Source of the DNA: Amblyornis subalaris
Lineage: Eukaryota > Chordata > Aves > Passeriformes > Ptilonorhynchidae
DNA: 64,000 nt
Direction: 5' to 3'
Assembly: GCA_018881555.1 (NCBI GenBank)
Contig: JACAXG010000052.1
Coordinates: 1,798,001-1,862,000 of the forward strand
Below the pieces are notes generated by a model that saw only the letters and a program-made list of their open reading frames with translations, was not told the DNA's origin and made no database searches. The position numbers were made by a program, and so were the translations under genes. Shown piece by piece: positions 1 through 13,700 of the stretch (positions within the stretch are counted from its first letter, which is position 1; every line of letters starts with the position of its first letter).

Positions 1-1598
1 TGAAAGAAGACAAGGAAAACTTCTGTTTTCACTTCTAGATTGTCTGCTTTCATATAGACAAAAGAGGAAATTAAGAAGAAATAACATTTTCTTTAATTTC
101 AGAAAAGCAAAGGACATAATTTCAGTAATGGAAGCTTCAAGGCATTCTAACTTAATAAATTAACAGATGAAAAAACCCACACCAAAGTTCTATCTTCAGA
201 TCAGAACAATCTCAGGTTTTTTTGTTTCAATTAATAAAATTCTAAGAAGCTTTTGAAAGACTGTAGTGGTACAACTTGGAACTATTACAGAATAAATTAT
301 GTTGGAAAAATTTGCAGCTGCTGACCGCAAGCTGAAGTTTGTGTGGACAACAGAAATTTAGTGTTATCTGATGCGTGACTGTGGTTATGGACTTAGTTTG
401 AGGACTCACAGTTTGATATATAATGACTTGAGGTTTTGATTTGCCTACAGGAAAGAAACAAATGTTCGGTCTACTGTTACAGAACAGAGCTTGTAAGAGT
501 CACACTCCATTTTGTTTGAAGGATGCTCAAATACAAATAGAATTGTTGTTCATGTATATGTTAAGAAAAGCCACATACAGAAGTTAACACACTTCTGATA
601 AGGGCAGAAATGTTTTGGAGGGATTTGTTGGAAAAGTACTCAGTTGAATTTTACCCACTGTCAGTGGCTAAAAAATTCAAATGAAAAAGGCTTGAGGCTA
701 ACAGCAAACCTGCAATTGTCTGACACGTTGACTAAACAAAATAATCTTTTTGTAAGAGTGGTTAACTCACATCACAGAGTAGGACAGGTGTCCTTGTTGC
801 TTACTGAACTGCTCAAAGTAAAGTTTTTGAACATTTTGAGGTGCTATTCCTGAAATAATAATGTTCTGGAATGATGTTTCGAAAGATTAGATCTTTCTGG
901 ACAAACATAAGATATCCAAAAGAGAACAGGAAATTTTGTTTAATGTGTTGACTAAGTGATTTTGTTTCTTTATGCCAAGGCTTAATCACTATCATATTAA
1001 GGGCTTGAATTAGTTTATGATTGTCGTTTGACTGCTTTGAAAAAGTGAATCAAACCACGTCTTTTATATACCTTATTGAAATAGTTTCTTGCATAATGTT
1101 ATTTAGGAGAACCTAATATGACATACTGAGTGGATTTAAAAAATAGATCTATTTAAGGGTAACCCAAGACTGTATTTCAAAACCAAAATTAATCTTCGAA
1201 ATAAGAAGGGGGAATCTTTTTCCTCTTACAAAAATGCAGAAATATCCATTGGGAAAGTTTTACTTGTTTCTGTGATGTGTTTAACATTAACTGTTTTTAT
1301 GAACATAGGTGACTGGCTTTCAAAGCGCATAGCACTTAATGTATTTCTGTGGTTTGAAAGGCATCTAGTCGAAAGAAACATTTCAGAAAAACGCTTTTTA
1401 TAATTTTTGCCAAAAAAAAAAAAAATTATTGCAGAGGGCTAACACTAAGACATTGCCTCCAAAATACCCTCTGTGGTGTCTCTGTTTTCTTTATTGCTTT
1501 AGCATGAATTGTTTTGCTTATTCTATGCCAAAAATCAGTCAATTTTTCGATATAATTTTGTATTTCATGAACTTACTTTAACTTAATCCACTATCCAG
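1..1598 (+). other. 3' part of the intron before E1
   Basis: AT-rich intron ending in TATCCAG at 1598 (phase 2: the first base of E1 completes a codon). It holds an A-run near 1412-1425. A 69-codon open frame at 644-853 has no splice-site support and no resemblance to MYCBP2. No other exon was recognised. Confidence 0.75.
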
Positions 1599-1741
1599 GA
1601 GTGAGTATGATGGAGATCTGCAGTCACAGCTGTTGAACAAAGCTAATGAAGAAGACAAAAATTGTAGCAGGGCTCTTTCTGTCGTCAGTGCTGTTGTACG
1701 AGCAGCCAAAGACTTGTTGCACAGGGCTCTTGCTGTAGATG
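1599..1741 (+). CDS. MYCBP2: MYCBP2 exon E1, start of the segment after PHR2
   Basis: Acceptor TATCCAG, donor G|GTAAGG. It encodes about 48 residues beginning SEYDGDLQSQLLNKANEEDK and continuing through a helical stretch with VVSAVVRAAKDLLHRA. In the vertebrate protein this follows directly on the end of the second PHR domain, so the PHR domains lie upstream of the window. Functional studies of the family place an FBXO45/FSN-1 contact C-terminal to PHR2; I cannot place it exactly. Confidence 0.93.
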
Positions 1742-4700
1742 GTAAGGCTTGAGAAAATTTACTTTGCTTTTCAAAACTTTTTAGTTTGTTAGCAAGCTGT
1801 AATAGTAGAATATCACTGAATACAAGAGTTGTGATGTTTCTCTTTTGCTTTCCAAAGAACATTTTTCTAACCTTGCAGTCCTGTAGGTATCAAACTGTGA
1901 GTAGCTTTTGTTCTTCAGTTACACTTGTGGTATTATAGTCAGATACCTCGTATAAATGTGCTCATCAATTTAGCAAGTACCATATTAAAGCTGGTAAGAG
2001 TCTCTATTTCCAAAAGATGTTCTATGATGGGTTAGTTGCAGATTTTGTGTTTTGCACAGAGATTATAGTCAGCAAGACTGATGATTGTAATGAATATATA
2101 AGCACTTAAACATCCCTTTTTTAGAAATGTAGGTATTAGCCATTGTAGCCAAAATGTTGAGAATATTACTTAGTGCTATAAAAATTGACTTGAAGGGCTG
2201 GGAGGACTTTGTGCTAACTTTTATACCATAGAAAAAATGAACACAGCTTTACAAAACAGCAAAAAATGCAATAAAACAGCACTCTAAGAGGAGGAAATTT
2301 TTCAACAGAACACTGTATATAATGACATGTATATCTTGGGTGAACTTGACAGACTCACGATTCAACAGTACCTAGATAATGAAAACAATTTGGAGTAAAA
2401 ATAGTCTACGAAATAGAAGTTTAACTCACAAGAGGCAAACCAGAAAAATAGGATGTGTTTTGAACCATGGCACGTTTATTAATAATATCTGTGTTCTAAT
2501 TATCTTTATTTAGCTGAAGACATTCCAGAATTGCTCAGCTCTTCCAGTCTGTTTTCGATGCTGCTTCCCCTCATAATAGCCTACATAGGACCAGTAGCAG
2601 CAGCTATTCCCAAGGTATGCTCCTCAACAGAAATCACTGAAGAAATGTGTGAATGTTTTGCAAGGAAAAGGTTTAGTCTGAAAATCCAAACATCTTGATT
2701 CTTACTATTTTATGAATTAGTGGTTCATATTTGGCAATATGACTCATTATAAATTTTCCAAGAGTCAAGAATTTTAAAAACATATAATGACTTTTTTCTA
2801 ACTTCAGTTGAAAACATTATGAAAAAAATACCTTAAGGAAGCACAGAGAAATATGGCAGACTTTAATAGTAGGAAAACATAGGGAGTCATTTACAACTCA
2901 TCGATGAGCATTGGTGGGATGAAATTGTTTTTTATGTTACATAAATTCTATTTTTAAGTAAACAGCAAAAGCATTTGCTCATTAAATTAAGAGTACTTCT
3001 GTCAAATTTAGAGATTGAAAGATGTCAGGCATAAAAAAAAGAACCTTTCTTTCTGGTGACATAGCATTTTTCTATGTGCCTGGTCTGGGACACTCTTGAA
3101 ACCTGTTACTGGATTTACAAATGTCAGTAATCCTTAGCTAGTAGACACTATTGCCTTTTAGTGCTTTTTCATGAGCTCTGAGCTGTTTTCTGACTTCTCT
3201 TTGTAGGGGGAGGAAAGAGAGCTGACCANTTAAAATCTAGCAAGCGTCATTAAAGACAATGTCAAATTTTAGTTACCTTGTTTCTTTGTTGAAGTGGAGT
3301 TTGAAACAACCAAGTGTTTTGCTTTAGAAATGTTCTTCTGCTTAGAAAAATGTCATAAAGATTACAGGGAACAATGCAATGCTTAAGGTTACATGCATTA
3401 AAATATGCTGAATATTTGAAAAAAACCCCAGTGTTAATATTGTTATAAACTATAGCTGAACTATGACTTTAGTATGCTATTTGCTTTCTGTGGTCTCNAG
3501 CTCACTGTTTGTTAATCTTAAAGGTTTTAGTAGAAGCTCTTTTAGGGAAAGGATCTCACAGTTGTATACAGATTCTTGTTTCAGCTTTGCTGAGTCTCAA
3601 AGAGGAGATTAATGTACCAATGCTTTTTCTGTCAGGATTGTGTAGATGCAGAATTCAAAAATGACTGGTTGAATTGTAGTTAGTGATATTCTGACAACAA
3701 ACAACCATCAAAGAGAAATGGAAGTTTGAGAGTACCGTTTTCACAAAGTTATAACTCTTTATTGCATGTGGTGTTGTGTTACAGGTTGCTGTTGAGGTCT
3801 TCGGACTGGTACAACAGCTACTTCCTTCTGTGGCAGTTCTGAATCAGAAATATGCCCCTCCAGCTTTTAACCCAAATCAGTCTACAGACAGCACCACTGG
3901 AAACCAACCAGAGCAAGGGCTTTCAGCTTGCACTACCTCCAATCACTATGCTGTTGTAGAAAGTGAGCATCCCTATAAACCTGCCTCTGTTACACACTAT
4001 AAGGTGAGCACCATTTCTAAGGGCACATGCTGTTTCTTAGAAGCTTGACACATGAGTTTTCTTGAGTCAGCATTTACTATCTGAAAAATTGTTGCCATGG
4101 ATGATAATTAATATTGTCTAATATAGAAGACAGTACCCTGTGTTACTGCTATACTGCTTTCTACATCAAGTATAGTGGAAACTAGTGAAGTTTTGACCCC
4201 CTAATTCATCTATCTNCTTTAAGTCCCTAAATTTGCATTATTTTAGATTTTTCTACTGTCATGCACAGTTTCTTTGCTCTAACTGTGCAGATTGTAGAAG
4301 TTCAAAGTCTTTACATATGTATTATATAATCTATAATGCATAATATAATTATATATTTATCGTATAATTATATAATTATAATTGTATAATTTATCAGACT
4401 TTCTCACCTAGTGCTAAAACAATGTTGTGTAAAAATACCTAATGTCAATTCTAGTCTAATTAACATCCAGAGGTAGCAAACCTGTAATCAAGAGCCTGAA
4501 GAGGTCATTAATTACTATTCCACTATTCCACTTGCTTGTCCTGTGAGACAGCAAAATGTCCACTGCAGAAAATTTCATTACCATGTGATCATCCTGATGC
4601 ACTAATGATTATTTTTGTCCTAAAAGTTCGGAGCGTGTCTGAAGCTTTGGATTTAATGGTTAACTGGATTTGAATTTCTGTAGCTATATGCTATTGTACT

Positions 4701-7700
4701 GCAAGCCGCATTCACAAGTGTGGTTCATCTGCTCTTTACTTTTCTAGGATTGCACAAAACAGATAGTCAGTATGTTTGCTCAAGTCTGAGTTTAAAAAGG
4801 TATATATGAGAGTTCAGTGTTTGTAGTATGATAGTTTTGTTAATGAACCTGTGCACTTTTTAAAAACAGTCACAAGTGGTGTCAGTGCAGATACTTAATC
4901 AGAATATTTAGTTATAATACAGGAGTCTAACTGAGTAAAGCGTTTTGGGTGTATATGAATTTCAAAGAATAAATTAGTTTAATGTTAATTTAAAGCATAT
5001 CAAAACAGTTGTGCAGAATTACATAATTAAATCACTAGTAGACTACACTGGCGTTAAAGCCAAACGGAAATGAAGAAATAAATGTAAAAGAACCCCAAAG
5101 AATCTGCAAAGCTTGGACATAATTAAACTGTTGCTTTGTTTTAGGTGACTTTTCCTGAATGTGTCAGGTGGATAACAATAGAGTTTGACACTCAGTGTGG
5201 CACTGCTCAGTCAGAGGATGTTCTTCGTTTACTAATTCCTGTCAGAATTGCACAGAGCCTGGGATTTGGACCAAAGCATACTTCTGTTCATGAAAACCTT
5301 AATTCATGGATAGAACTGAAAAAATTCTCTGGATCGTCAGGATGGCCTACCATGGTATTAGTATTGCCAGGTAATAAATAGATACTGCAGTAATTACTAG
5401 TAATGTGAATTACTAAAATAATTAAAGAAAGTTTGATTTTCCTGCAAAATTATTTTAGCAAACAGAGGAAGAAGGGTCTTTATCCAAGCTGGCAAGTTGA
5501 TTATGTTTATAGTAGGTTTTTTGTTTGAAGTATTNATCTGCTTTTTTTCCCATTAATTTTAATTAACATTTTACATCTAAAGGCTGGGTTTTGTATATAG
5601 TTATGTAAAAGAAACATAAAAAAAAGCATAAAAAGAGGAGGAATATTAGTTATTTATTTAATTTGTCCTTTTACTTCTTTAAGGGAATGAAGCTCTTTTT
5701 TCTCTGGAGACTGCATCAGATTATGTGAAAGATGAAAAAGCTTGTTTTTATGGTTTCAAATGTTATGCAATTGGATATGAATTTAGTCCAGGATCTGATG
5801 AGGTAAGGAAAAAGTGAGATGGTTATAATTGCTGCACCTGAATCTTTCCTATAAGGCCATTTATTATTTGTAATTCCGCTTATGACTAAGTGACATTAGC
5901 AAAATCTTTTTAGATTAATTTTATAAAAGTTTTAACATTTTTTCTTAAAGTTATTATTCATTTGGAATTCTTTGATCAGGATATAATTGGAATGGCTTTT
6001 TGCTTGGTTTGTGGCAGTCTGCAGACATATAGCAAGAATCTTGTATGTCAGTGAGATCTAAGATTTCCTAAAATTCTGACCTACCCTGGCATCAGAAATC
6101 CAACGGTATGGGGCTGTCAGTGGTTAGTATTTTACTGTCATTGCCAGTTGAATGACATACTTGCATTATTTTTCCAGAGCTCACTTATACCAGAACTCCT
6201 TGGAAGTTCTGTATGCATTTAGGCTACCTCAGATTTTACCCAGTGGTCTCCTCATCTTACCTTTAAGTACGTGGGTCATTTCCACCACTGTTTATTGCAA
6301 AGGGAAGATTAATTTTCTTCATGTCCTTGACCCAATGCTTTCTTTTGGCTTGTTTTAGGAGATTAATCTAAAAATTTTGGTACACTGTCCTATGTCACAG
6401 CTAAAATGTGGCAGTAGCTGTATGACAAGAAATACATTGCTGAGAAGCTTCAAACTGGGACACGCAATTAATCTGTCTTAAGATAAAACATTGTCGGGGA
6501 AATGTATTCATTGTGCTGTTTTCTGAAACACTAATTTTGTTTTCAAATCTGTTTAATTTGAAGGGTATTATTCAGCTGGAGAAAGAACTGGCAAATTTAG
6601 GAGGATCGTGTGCTGCGGCTTTGATGAAGAAAGATCTAGCTCTTCCTATTGGTAAGTCCTACTCAAAGAACATACTTCATTATTGCATCACTGTCCATGT
6701 TTTCTGAATTAATAGCACGTTTAAATCTTATTATTGCTTTGAATTAGAGATAATAATACAAAATTGATTCTTCAGACTGAATTAATCAAATAAGATAATA
6801 AAATTGGGAGTGTTTTCTGCTTACACTTTTCCCTTCGTGTGCATATGGGGATGAGGGAAACCTGGTCATTTAAATTTGAATGAACTCACCCCATCCACAG
6901 GTAGTGTATTAGTGTATGAACTGTGTCCCACAGTTTCCTTGTGGTACTTCATAAATGTGCAGGTATCATCTTTGTATTTCTCTTTGACTGTTTTTTCTCC
7001 CTGCACTCCACACCTCTCTGAACGAAAAAATACCTGCAGCACTGAATTGCAAAATCTAAAATTACTGGTTAAAATTGAAAGTGACCATTGCATCTGTAGA
7101 CCTGATAGCTAAAAATATTTCTACTATAGCTTTTTTTAAAAATACAAAAGAAATTACATACTCTTACAGCAGATGCAGCAAATAACGGTTTATAGTAACC
7201 CCACTGCAATTTAAAATGTAAGAAAAAATGAGTTTATGAAAATTAATGGATATGAAGATGGAATTAGAACTTCTAATGATGCAGCCATATTATGTGTAAT
7301 ATAATTTCTCTCAAATAGCATCAGTATATAGCAAAAAACAGGCTCATGGTATATAATAGGGCATCTTTTTAATCATTTTAATTTAGCACAAATGAGAGCT
7401 CAGATATTGTTATACTAGATAAATGTATTCATGGGCAGGAGAGCAGTGATCAGGGTGCGGTTATCACGATACCTAGTTTAAATTTTTTAACCCAGTATTT
7501 TGCTGCTTATTTTGATTGTTTACAAATTTCTTACTTTATTTTTTAAGGAGGCACCTCAGTTGCACTGGTAGATCTATATTTCACTCTCAGAAGTAGAGGC
7601 AATTCTACAAGTTAAATAGTCCCACAAACTCCTTAGTTTTGTTGACTTCCACAACACCCATTTATCTTGCTGTTCTTCTATGCAACAGCAACAAAAAGAT

Positions 7701-10700
7701 GAAGTTGAAATCCTTCTAACTTGGTCTCTGATATTTATAATACTTCGTACTTCTCTCTAGGGACCCTTTTTTGTTTGTTCTGTTTAAATGCCTAAAACAA
7801 GAAGGGAAAGTAGGTGACATATAGATTGGTTTATGCTATCCCATAGAAATTTGAAATAAAATATGCAGTTAAGTTACCTGTGCAGTCTCAGCCAAGTATA
7901 AAAGTGGTTGTGTATGATCTGCAAGAGAAAAGGGATGGGTGCATTGCCTCTAAGGTGTTTCCTGATTACTGATCTAAATTCCAAGTAATTTATCTGACCA
8001 CTTATCTAACATCAACTCAAGAACTTCAAGTCTGTTAACAATACTGATAATATTACAGTGCTTGTGCCTTATATACATATTGTTTCTCTGCTGGACCCTA
8101 TGAATAAACAAAACTGATGAATTACAGGCAACAGTGGTAGTATTTGCAAATGGAAACTACTGTGCAGCCTTCTAAGATGGTTTTCAATTGTGTGTGATTT
8201 TGCTTTGTTTAACTTTTGCTTGGTATCTCAGAAAAAATACTGTGGCAGAAAAAGAGGTAAAGGTGTGGTTTTCTAGAGCAACATTTAAATGCCTCGGCAT
8301 CAGACTTCTTTTTTTCTTTTTCTGCATTCTAGGTTATGTATCTTCTACCTTTTGCTGCAAGTGAAATGGTTCTTAAATACTAAAATTCTGTCACTCGTAA
8401 TCTGCAGGGTCCTGTTACCTTATTTGTGGAACAGTGTCCCTTAAGAAAAACCTATTTAGAATAATAGAATCAATAACCATATAAAAGACCTTCTTGTAAT
8501 CCATGCAAGGGAAGGCCCTTTTTAGTAGACTTTTCATACTTTGTTATAATTTCTAGATTTTTACTTTTTTTTCTGTGTGTGGATGTATACAGGCTAAAGA
8601 ACGTAACCTAAGAAAAAAGGTTCACTCCACAAAATAATTAGCAACTTAGCTTGCATTGCCTGAATTTTGGGATTTGGAACTTAGGTATCTATAGCTAAGC
8701 TAGTATTCTAACCCTGTTTTAATTCAGACATCTTCAGAGGATGATTCATGTTGTCCTAAGATGAAGATGTAAGAAAAATTAATCCCCCAGAGGAGGCACC
8801 TGTTTCTCTTTCATTTGCTGTAAAACTATCTTGTGATACCTAAGTCAGAGCTCATTCTTGACTGCTCAGAAGTAGGTGAGAGAAATCCTTCTCTGTTTCC
8901 CAGATGCTCTTTAGACCCCTGGATCCAACTAAGTGCCCATAAAACCTGGNAATTTTATTGAAGACAATAAGAAACTTTATGAACCTTATGTCAAAGAAAG
9001 TAGGCTGATTGAACCGATTTCAAGTGAGAGTTACTGCTTGTCAGTGGCATGCTTGTAGGATCCTTCTGTCTTCAGCTTTATTTGCGTGATTTATTTTGGT
9101 ATAATGACTTTAGGGAGCTTGTTCTTACAAAGAGTTACCTTCCCTTTTAGTAATTGTTGTAGTGTGTATATTCAGTATGCAAGTAGTCAAATACTTGTGT
9201 AAGTATTCCTGTAGAAACATGAGGAAAAAAAGTGTTTTGAAGGACATAGCAAGGTTTAACTTATTTTGTTCCAAAGGAAGATGGGCCAGAAAGTGATTTC
9301 ATCACACATTAGGAAAACTATCTTTGGGAGTACACCCAAATACTGTGTGAGTTACCATATTCAAAAGCTTGCTCTTCTTCCTTGCCAGTTCTTCAAAACT
9401 TAAATTTAAGATTCTTCTTCCCAAGAGAGAGATCTGGTCTATGATCAAAATCTAACTTAAAAAGCAGTGTGAAATGGGTTGATGTATTTACCATTATTAC
9501 TTTCTTAATTGTATCAAATTTGGTAGAAGTTTGTTTCTGAGGGCAGTTTTTAGATGTCTTTATTTCTTTGAATTTTAAAAATGCTGCGGGCCTTGATTTT
9601 TCTTATTTCTCTTTCTTTTTTCTGACTGGTAGAATTGCCTGACATATTTTTGAGAGAGTAGAAATATGGTAACCTTATCTGTTTTGCTCTTCTGTTAAAA
9701 GACTGTTTGGCAATTCTGGTCACCCTGGAATCAGACTTTCGAGTTGTATTTGTGAGAGAGAAGTATCGTGTAATAGTATGTATTTGAGTTTTATGTTTTA
9801 GGAGGAATCATAATTTACAAAATTGTGCAGAGTTTGTCGGGCTTTCAAATACTTTTAAAAAGGTAAGCTCTTAAAAGGGAGGAGCTGTGCATACTCCTAG
9901 ATACTGCTTCCCAGAAACCATCCTGACCTCCCAAAATATTTTTCTGAAAATATCTAGTCACATCCAAAGAATTGCCAGACGTACTGTCTTGGAGATAAGA
10001 AGATAAGCAGCAGATTTTTGTTCTGTGTAACTTACGTTGTTCATTTGTGTGTGCACTGAACTACATTCACAATACTGCAAGTTCACTAAGTTACTTGAAA
10101 ATATTCATATTTCAGCTGCTGATTGAACAATGATGTGTCAACATCATTATGCAGACTTGAATTTTGTGATATAAAAGACTTCATGAAACAATTGAATTTC
10201 GTATTCTATGATGTTTAGATAACGGTCAATATAACCATTATATTTTTACAGCAGGTAATGAGTTTGAAGAGGATCTTGAAATACTTGAAGAGGCTGCCTT
10301 ACAGGTACACGTGGGGTTTTTAATCCATTTCAATGTACTTAAGTACATTATTGCATTGAAACCTTTTGACTGCTACAGAAGAAAATAATTTGTAAGGTTT
10401 ATATAATAAAATGGAATCCAACTTGTTATGAAATAGTTCAAGAAAATCATACAGAAGTTTAATATTTACAGTACATAATTTTTTGTAATAAATCTGCTTA
10501 GGAAAAAATGCATTAAAAAATCATATAGAAAGTTAGATGACCAAGTATTTTAAAATACCTGTTTGGCTTAAGTTGCACTATTTAGCAAGTTTTAAATGTT
10601 ACCAAAATCAGTCTTTCACATGTCTTTGTAATTAGAGAAATAAAATCACTTTGCCAGGTAACTGGTGACATTAATCAAGTCCCAGGTAATGTGATTGCAG

Positions 10701-13700
10701 TTGTTCTGGTTTGCTGATGGCATTTTGTTGGTTGCGATGGGAGCTAATGCTGGTCAGGAGCTCCCTGTGTGTAGCCCCTAGCAAATGATGAACGATGGAA
10801 AAAGAGTTTTCATGTTCTCTCTCCTTCCTAGTTATCTTCAGGGCAACTGTTTTGAAATTGAGTTGTCACAGTACTCAGTGCTGCAGTCTGACACCATTGC
10901 ATAGGCCTTAGATAACAGCATAGTAAACAGAAATTGTCTAGGAGGAATCACATGTTCCTTGGAAGAAATATTTTTTTCATCAATCTGTTCTTGGACCCAC
11001 TGAATTCTTATTCAAAATGTGAGCTAGGAGTGTGCATGCAGTAAGAGATCTGCCTTTCTAAAAGCTATATTTCTAGCCTTTTATCTTCTTTTGAAACATG
11101 CTCATTAGTTACATTTTCAGAAAGGCTTTTAAAAGTTTAGGATACTTTTAGCATGTTACCTTATTCTTTCCTCCAGAATTCTCACCAACTCAAGGTCATT
11201 TAATCTCTTTTGGCATAAATTACTGTGTAATAGACTGAGCTGCCTTTTTTTTAAACTTTTATCATGGTAAAGTTTATTCTTTTCCTTGAATGGCTTTCAA
11301 TGCCCAGAATGTCTGTACCAATTGTGTCGCATTATGGGAACATATCAACATGTTACTGAAAAGCTGTTTTCTGTCTCCATCTTTTCAACCCCAATCTCTG
11401 CCAAATAAAAAAAAAAAAAAAAAGGTGTGTAAATCTCACTCAGGCATTCTTGGGAAAGGCTTGGCACTGTCTCACTCACCAACCATTCTGGAAGCTCTTG
11501 AAGGAAGTCTTCCACTGCAGGTACAAAGTAATGAGCAGTCATTTCTGGAGGATTTCATTGCTTGTGTACCAGGATCAAGTGGTGGACGCCTTGCAAGGTA
11601 AAACTGCACTGTGGCTTGTCTATTTAACTAGCTATAGGACTGTCATCGTTATTTTAAATATCAGTTAAATAAAACTATTTGGCTGTATTGTTTCCATTAA
11701 TACATTAGTTAAAAACATGTAGGCATTCAGATCTTCGTGTCCTTTCTTAGCTGCAAGTGACATTTGTACAGAGTAAGAATTTCTCTTTTGGAAGCTGTAA
11801 GAGAGTTTAATGTTAGGTGGTTTTCTTTGCTGTAGGTGGCTTCAGCCAGATTCGTATGCTGATCCTCAAAAAACATCATTGATTTTGAATAAGGATGACA
11901 TTCGATGTGGTTGGCCAACTGTTATTACAGTACAAACAAAAGACCAGTATGGGGATGTTGTTCATGTTCCTAATATGAAGGTAATTATTGTAATCTTGGC
12001 TGTTCTGCTTCGTCTTGCCGTGTTTTAGTTTTTATTGTAGGTATTCTTCCACAGAATACTCTTGTATAGGGCAGGAAGTGTCATTCATAAATCCGTTGTA
12101 GTCAGATTTTCTTACATCTAAATCCACGAAATTACCAAATAGTGTGTTATGCCAACAGCATTTCATGCAATTTATAGCTTGTCTGCGGTGAACTACACAT
12201 GTGTAGTTGTAGAAATAATCAGTCATAAATGAGGTTTGACGGTGATAGTGTGTTAAGGTAACAAGAATCCTTTAGTAGTAATTTTACTCTATGGATCAGG
12301 AAAAGAATATGTGAAAATATTACCAAAATCATTGCTGGATTTCTTTTTTAATTACTGTTCACTAATGTATTAAAGTAACAAAAATCTTAATTTAATCGTT
12401 CTTCTGGACTCATTCAAGGGGTGTGCAATGCAGTGGTCTACTTTTGGTAAATTAAGTCAAATTTTGATAAAACAGTGTGTGAAAACTGCAGTATTTAAAC
12501 ATACTTTATTGCAGATTTAGGGTAAGTAACACATAAACTTATTTTCCAGATAATCTGTCTGTTCTTCCTGAAAATTGTGTGCAGCTGTTACCTGCACTTA
12601 TAGAGGTCTGTGGTACCTCTGGGGAAAAAGAATCAGTTAAAATATGCATTGAAGAGCACAGTATAAATGTCCAGTGCTGGTGTAAGGTGGCAGAGCCAGC
12701 CAAGAGCCAGTCTGGCTGTTGCTGATACAGATCTAGCGGGCCATGATGGTTCTCTGAAACTTGTGCACTCACTTGGAAGGCTCTCTTTCTACTTCATTAC
12801 ATATTTTTTGTTATGGGAAAACTTCACTAGGCATACCAGACTAGCAGAGCACATGCTGCTTCCCAGGAAGTGCTCTGGGACTGGCAGAAAGGACACCAGC
12901 CTATACTGATCATGTGCTGAGTCAGCTGGGTGCTTCTCCGTGTACATTGGCAGCTTTCCAAGATGCTGTACTTGGCTTTGCAGATTAAGTGTAGATACAT
13001 TGGGTTTTGACACAGCTGGATTTACAGTGGATGCTCTAAGCACTTTGTCACTGCATCAAATTTAAAAGAATGTGTCTGTGTTTTCTCACTAAATCATGTT
13101 CCCTATTCCACGTCTTATTACAGGTAGAAGTCAAAGCTATTCCTGTTTCTCAGAAAAAAACATCTTTGCAGCAAGAACAAATTAAAAAAGTGCAGCGGAT
13201 ACCAGGGAGTCCTGCAACAGCTGTTTCCCCTAGCAGTGATATGACCTTTGGAGGACTTCCTTCACCAAAGCTTGATTCTTCCTATGAGCCAATGATAGTA
13301 AAAGAAGCTCGGTATATTGCTATTACAATGATGAAGGTAAGTTGCTGCCATTTTAGCAATATAACTATAAAATTCAGCATTCAAAGTGTGTAAGGGTATA
13401 CAACAGAGAAGGAAAAATGTATATCTACATTTGGTCACAATCTGAAAATGCACTCATTACAAATTACTTTGATTATATATAAGTTCATCATAAAACTAGA
13501 TACATCAAAAGGGCCAGTTGCCTAAACTCTAAAGCAGTTAGACTTGATTAGCATTAAAAAGAAAAGTAGTCTTTGATTTTGATTAGACAGATTAACAGCT
13601 TAGTCTGAGTCGCTCAGGAGAAGTAAAAACAGCTATTGAAATAGTGAAGGGAAAGTCAAACCAGTGGAGTGTTATATAGAGTTGGAGTGTTGCAGTGATT

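Noticed and set aside
644..853. 69-codon open frame upstream of E1
   Set aside because: No flanking splice signals fitting a phase-2 exit and no resemblance to the PHR2 region expected there.
12539..13043. Overlapping open frames on both strands in intron E9-E10
   Set aside because: All are shorter than about 85 codons and have no splice sites or recognisable product. Overlap on opposite strands suggests chance in a less AT-rich patch.
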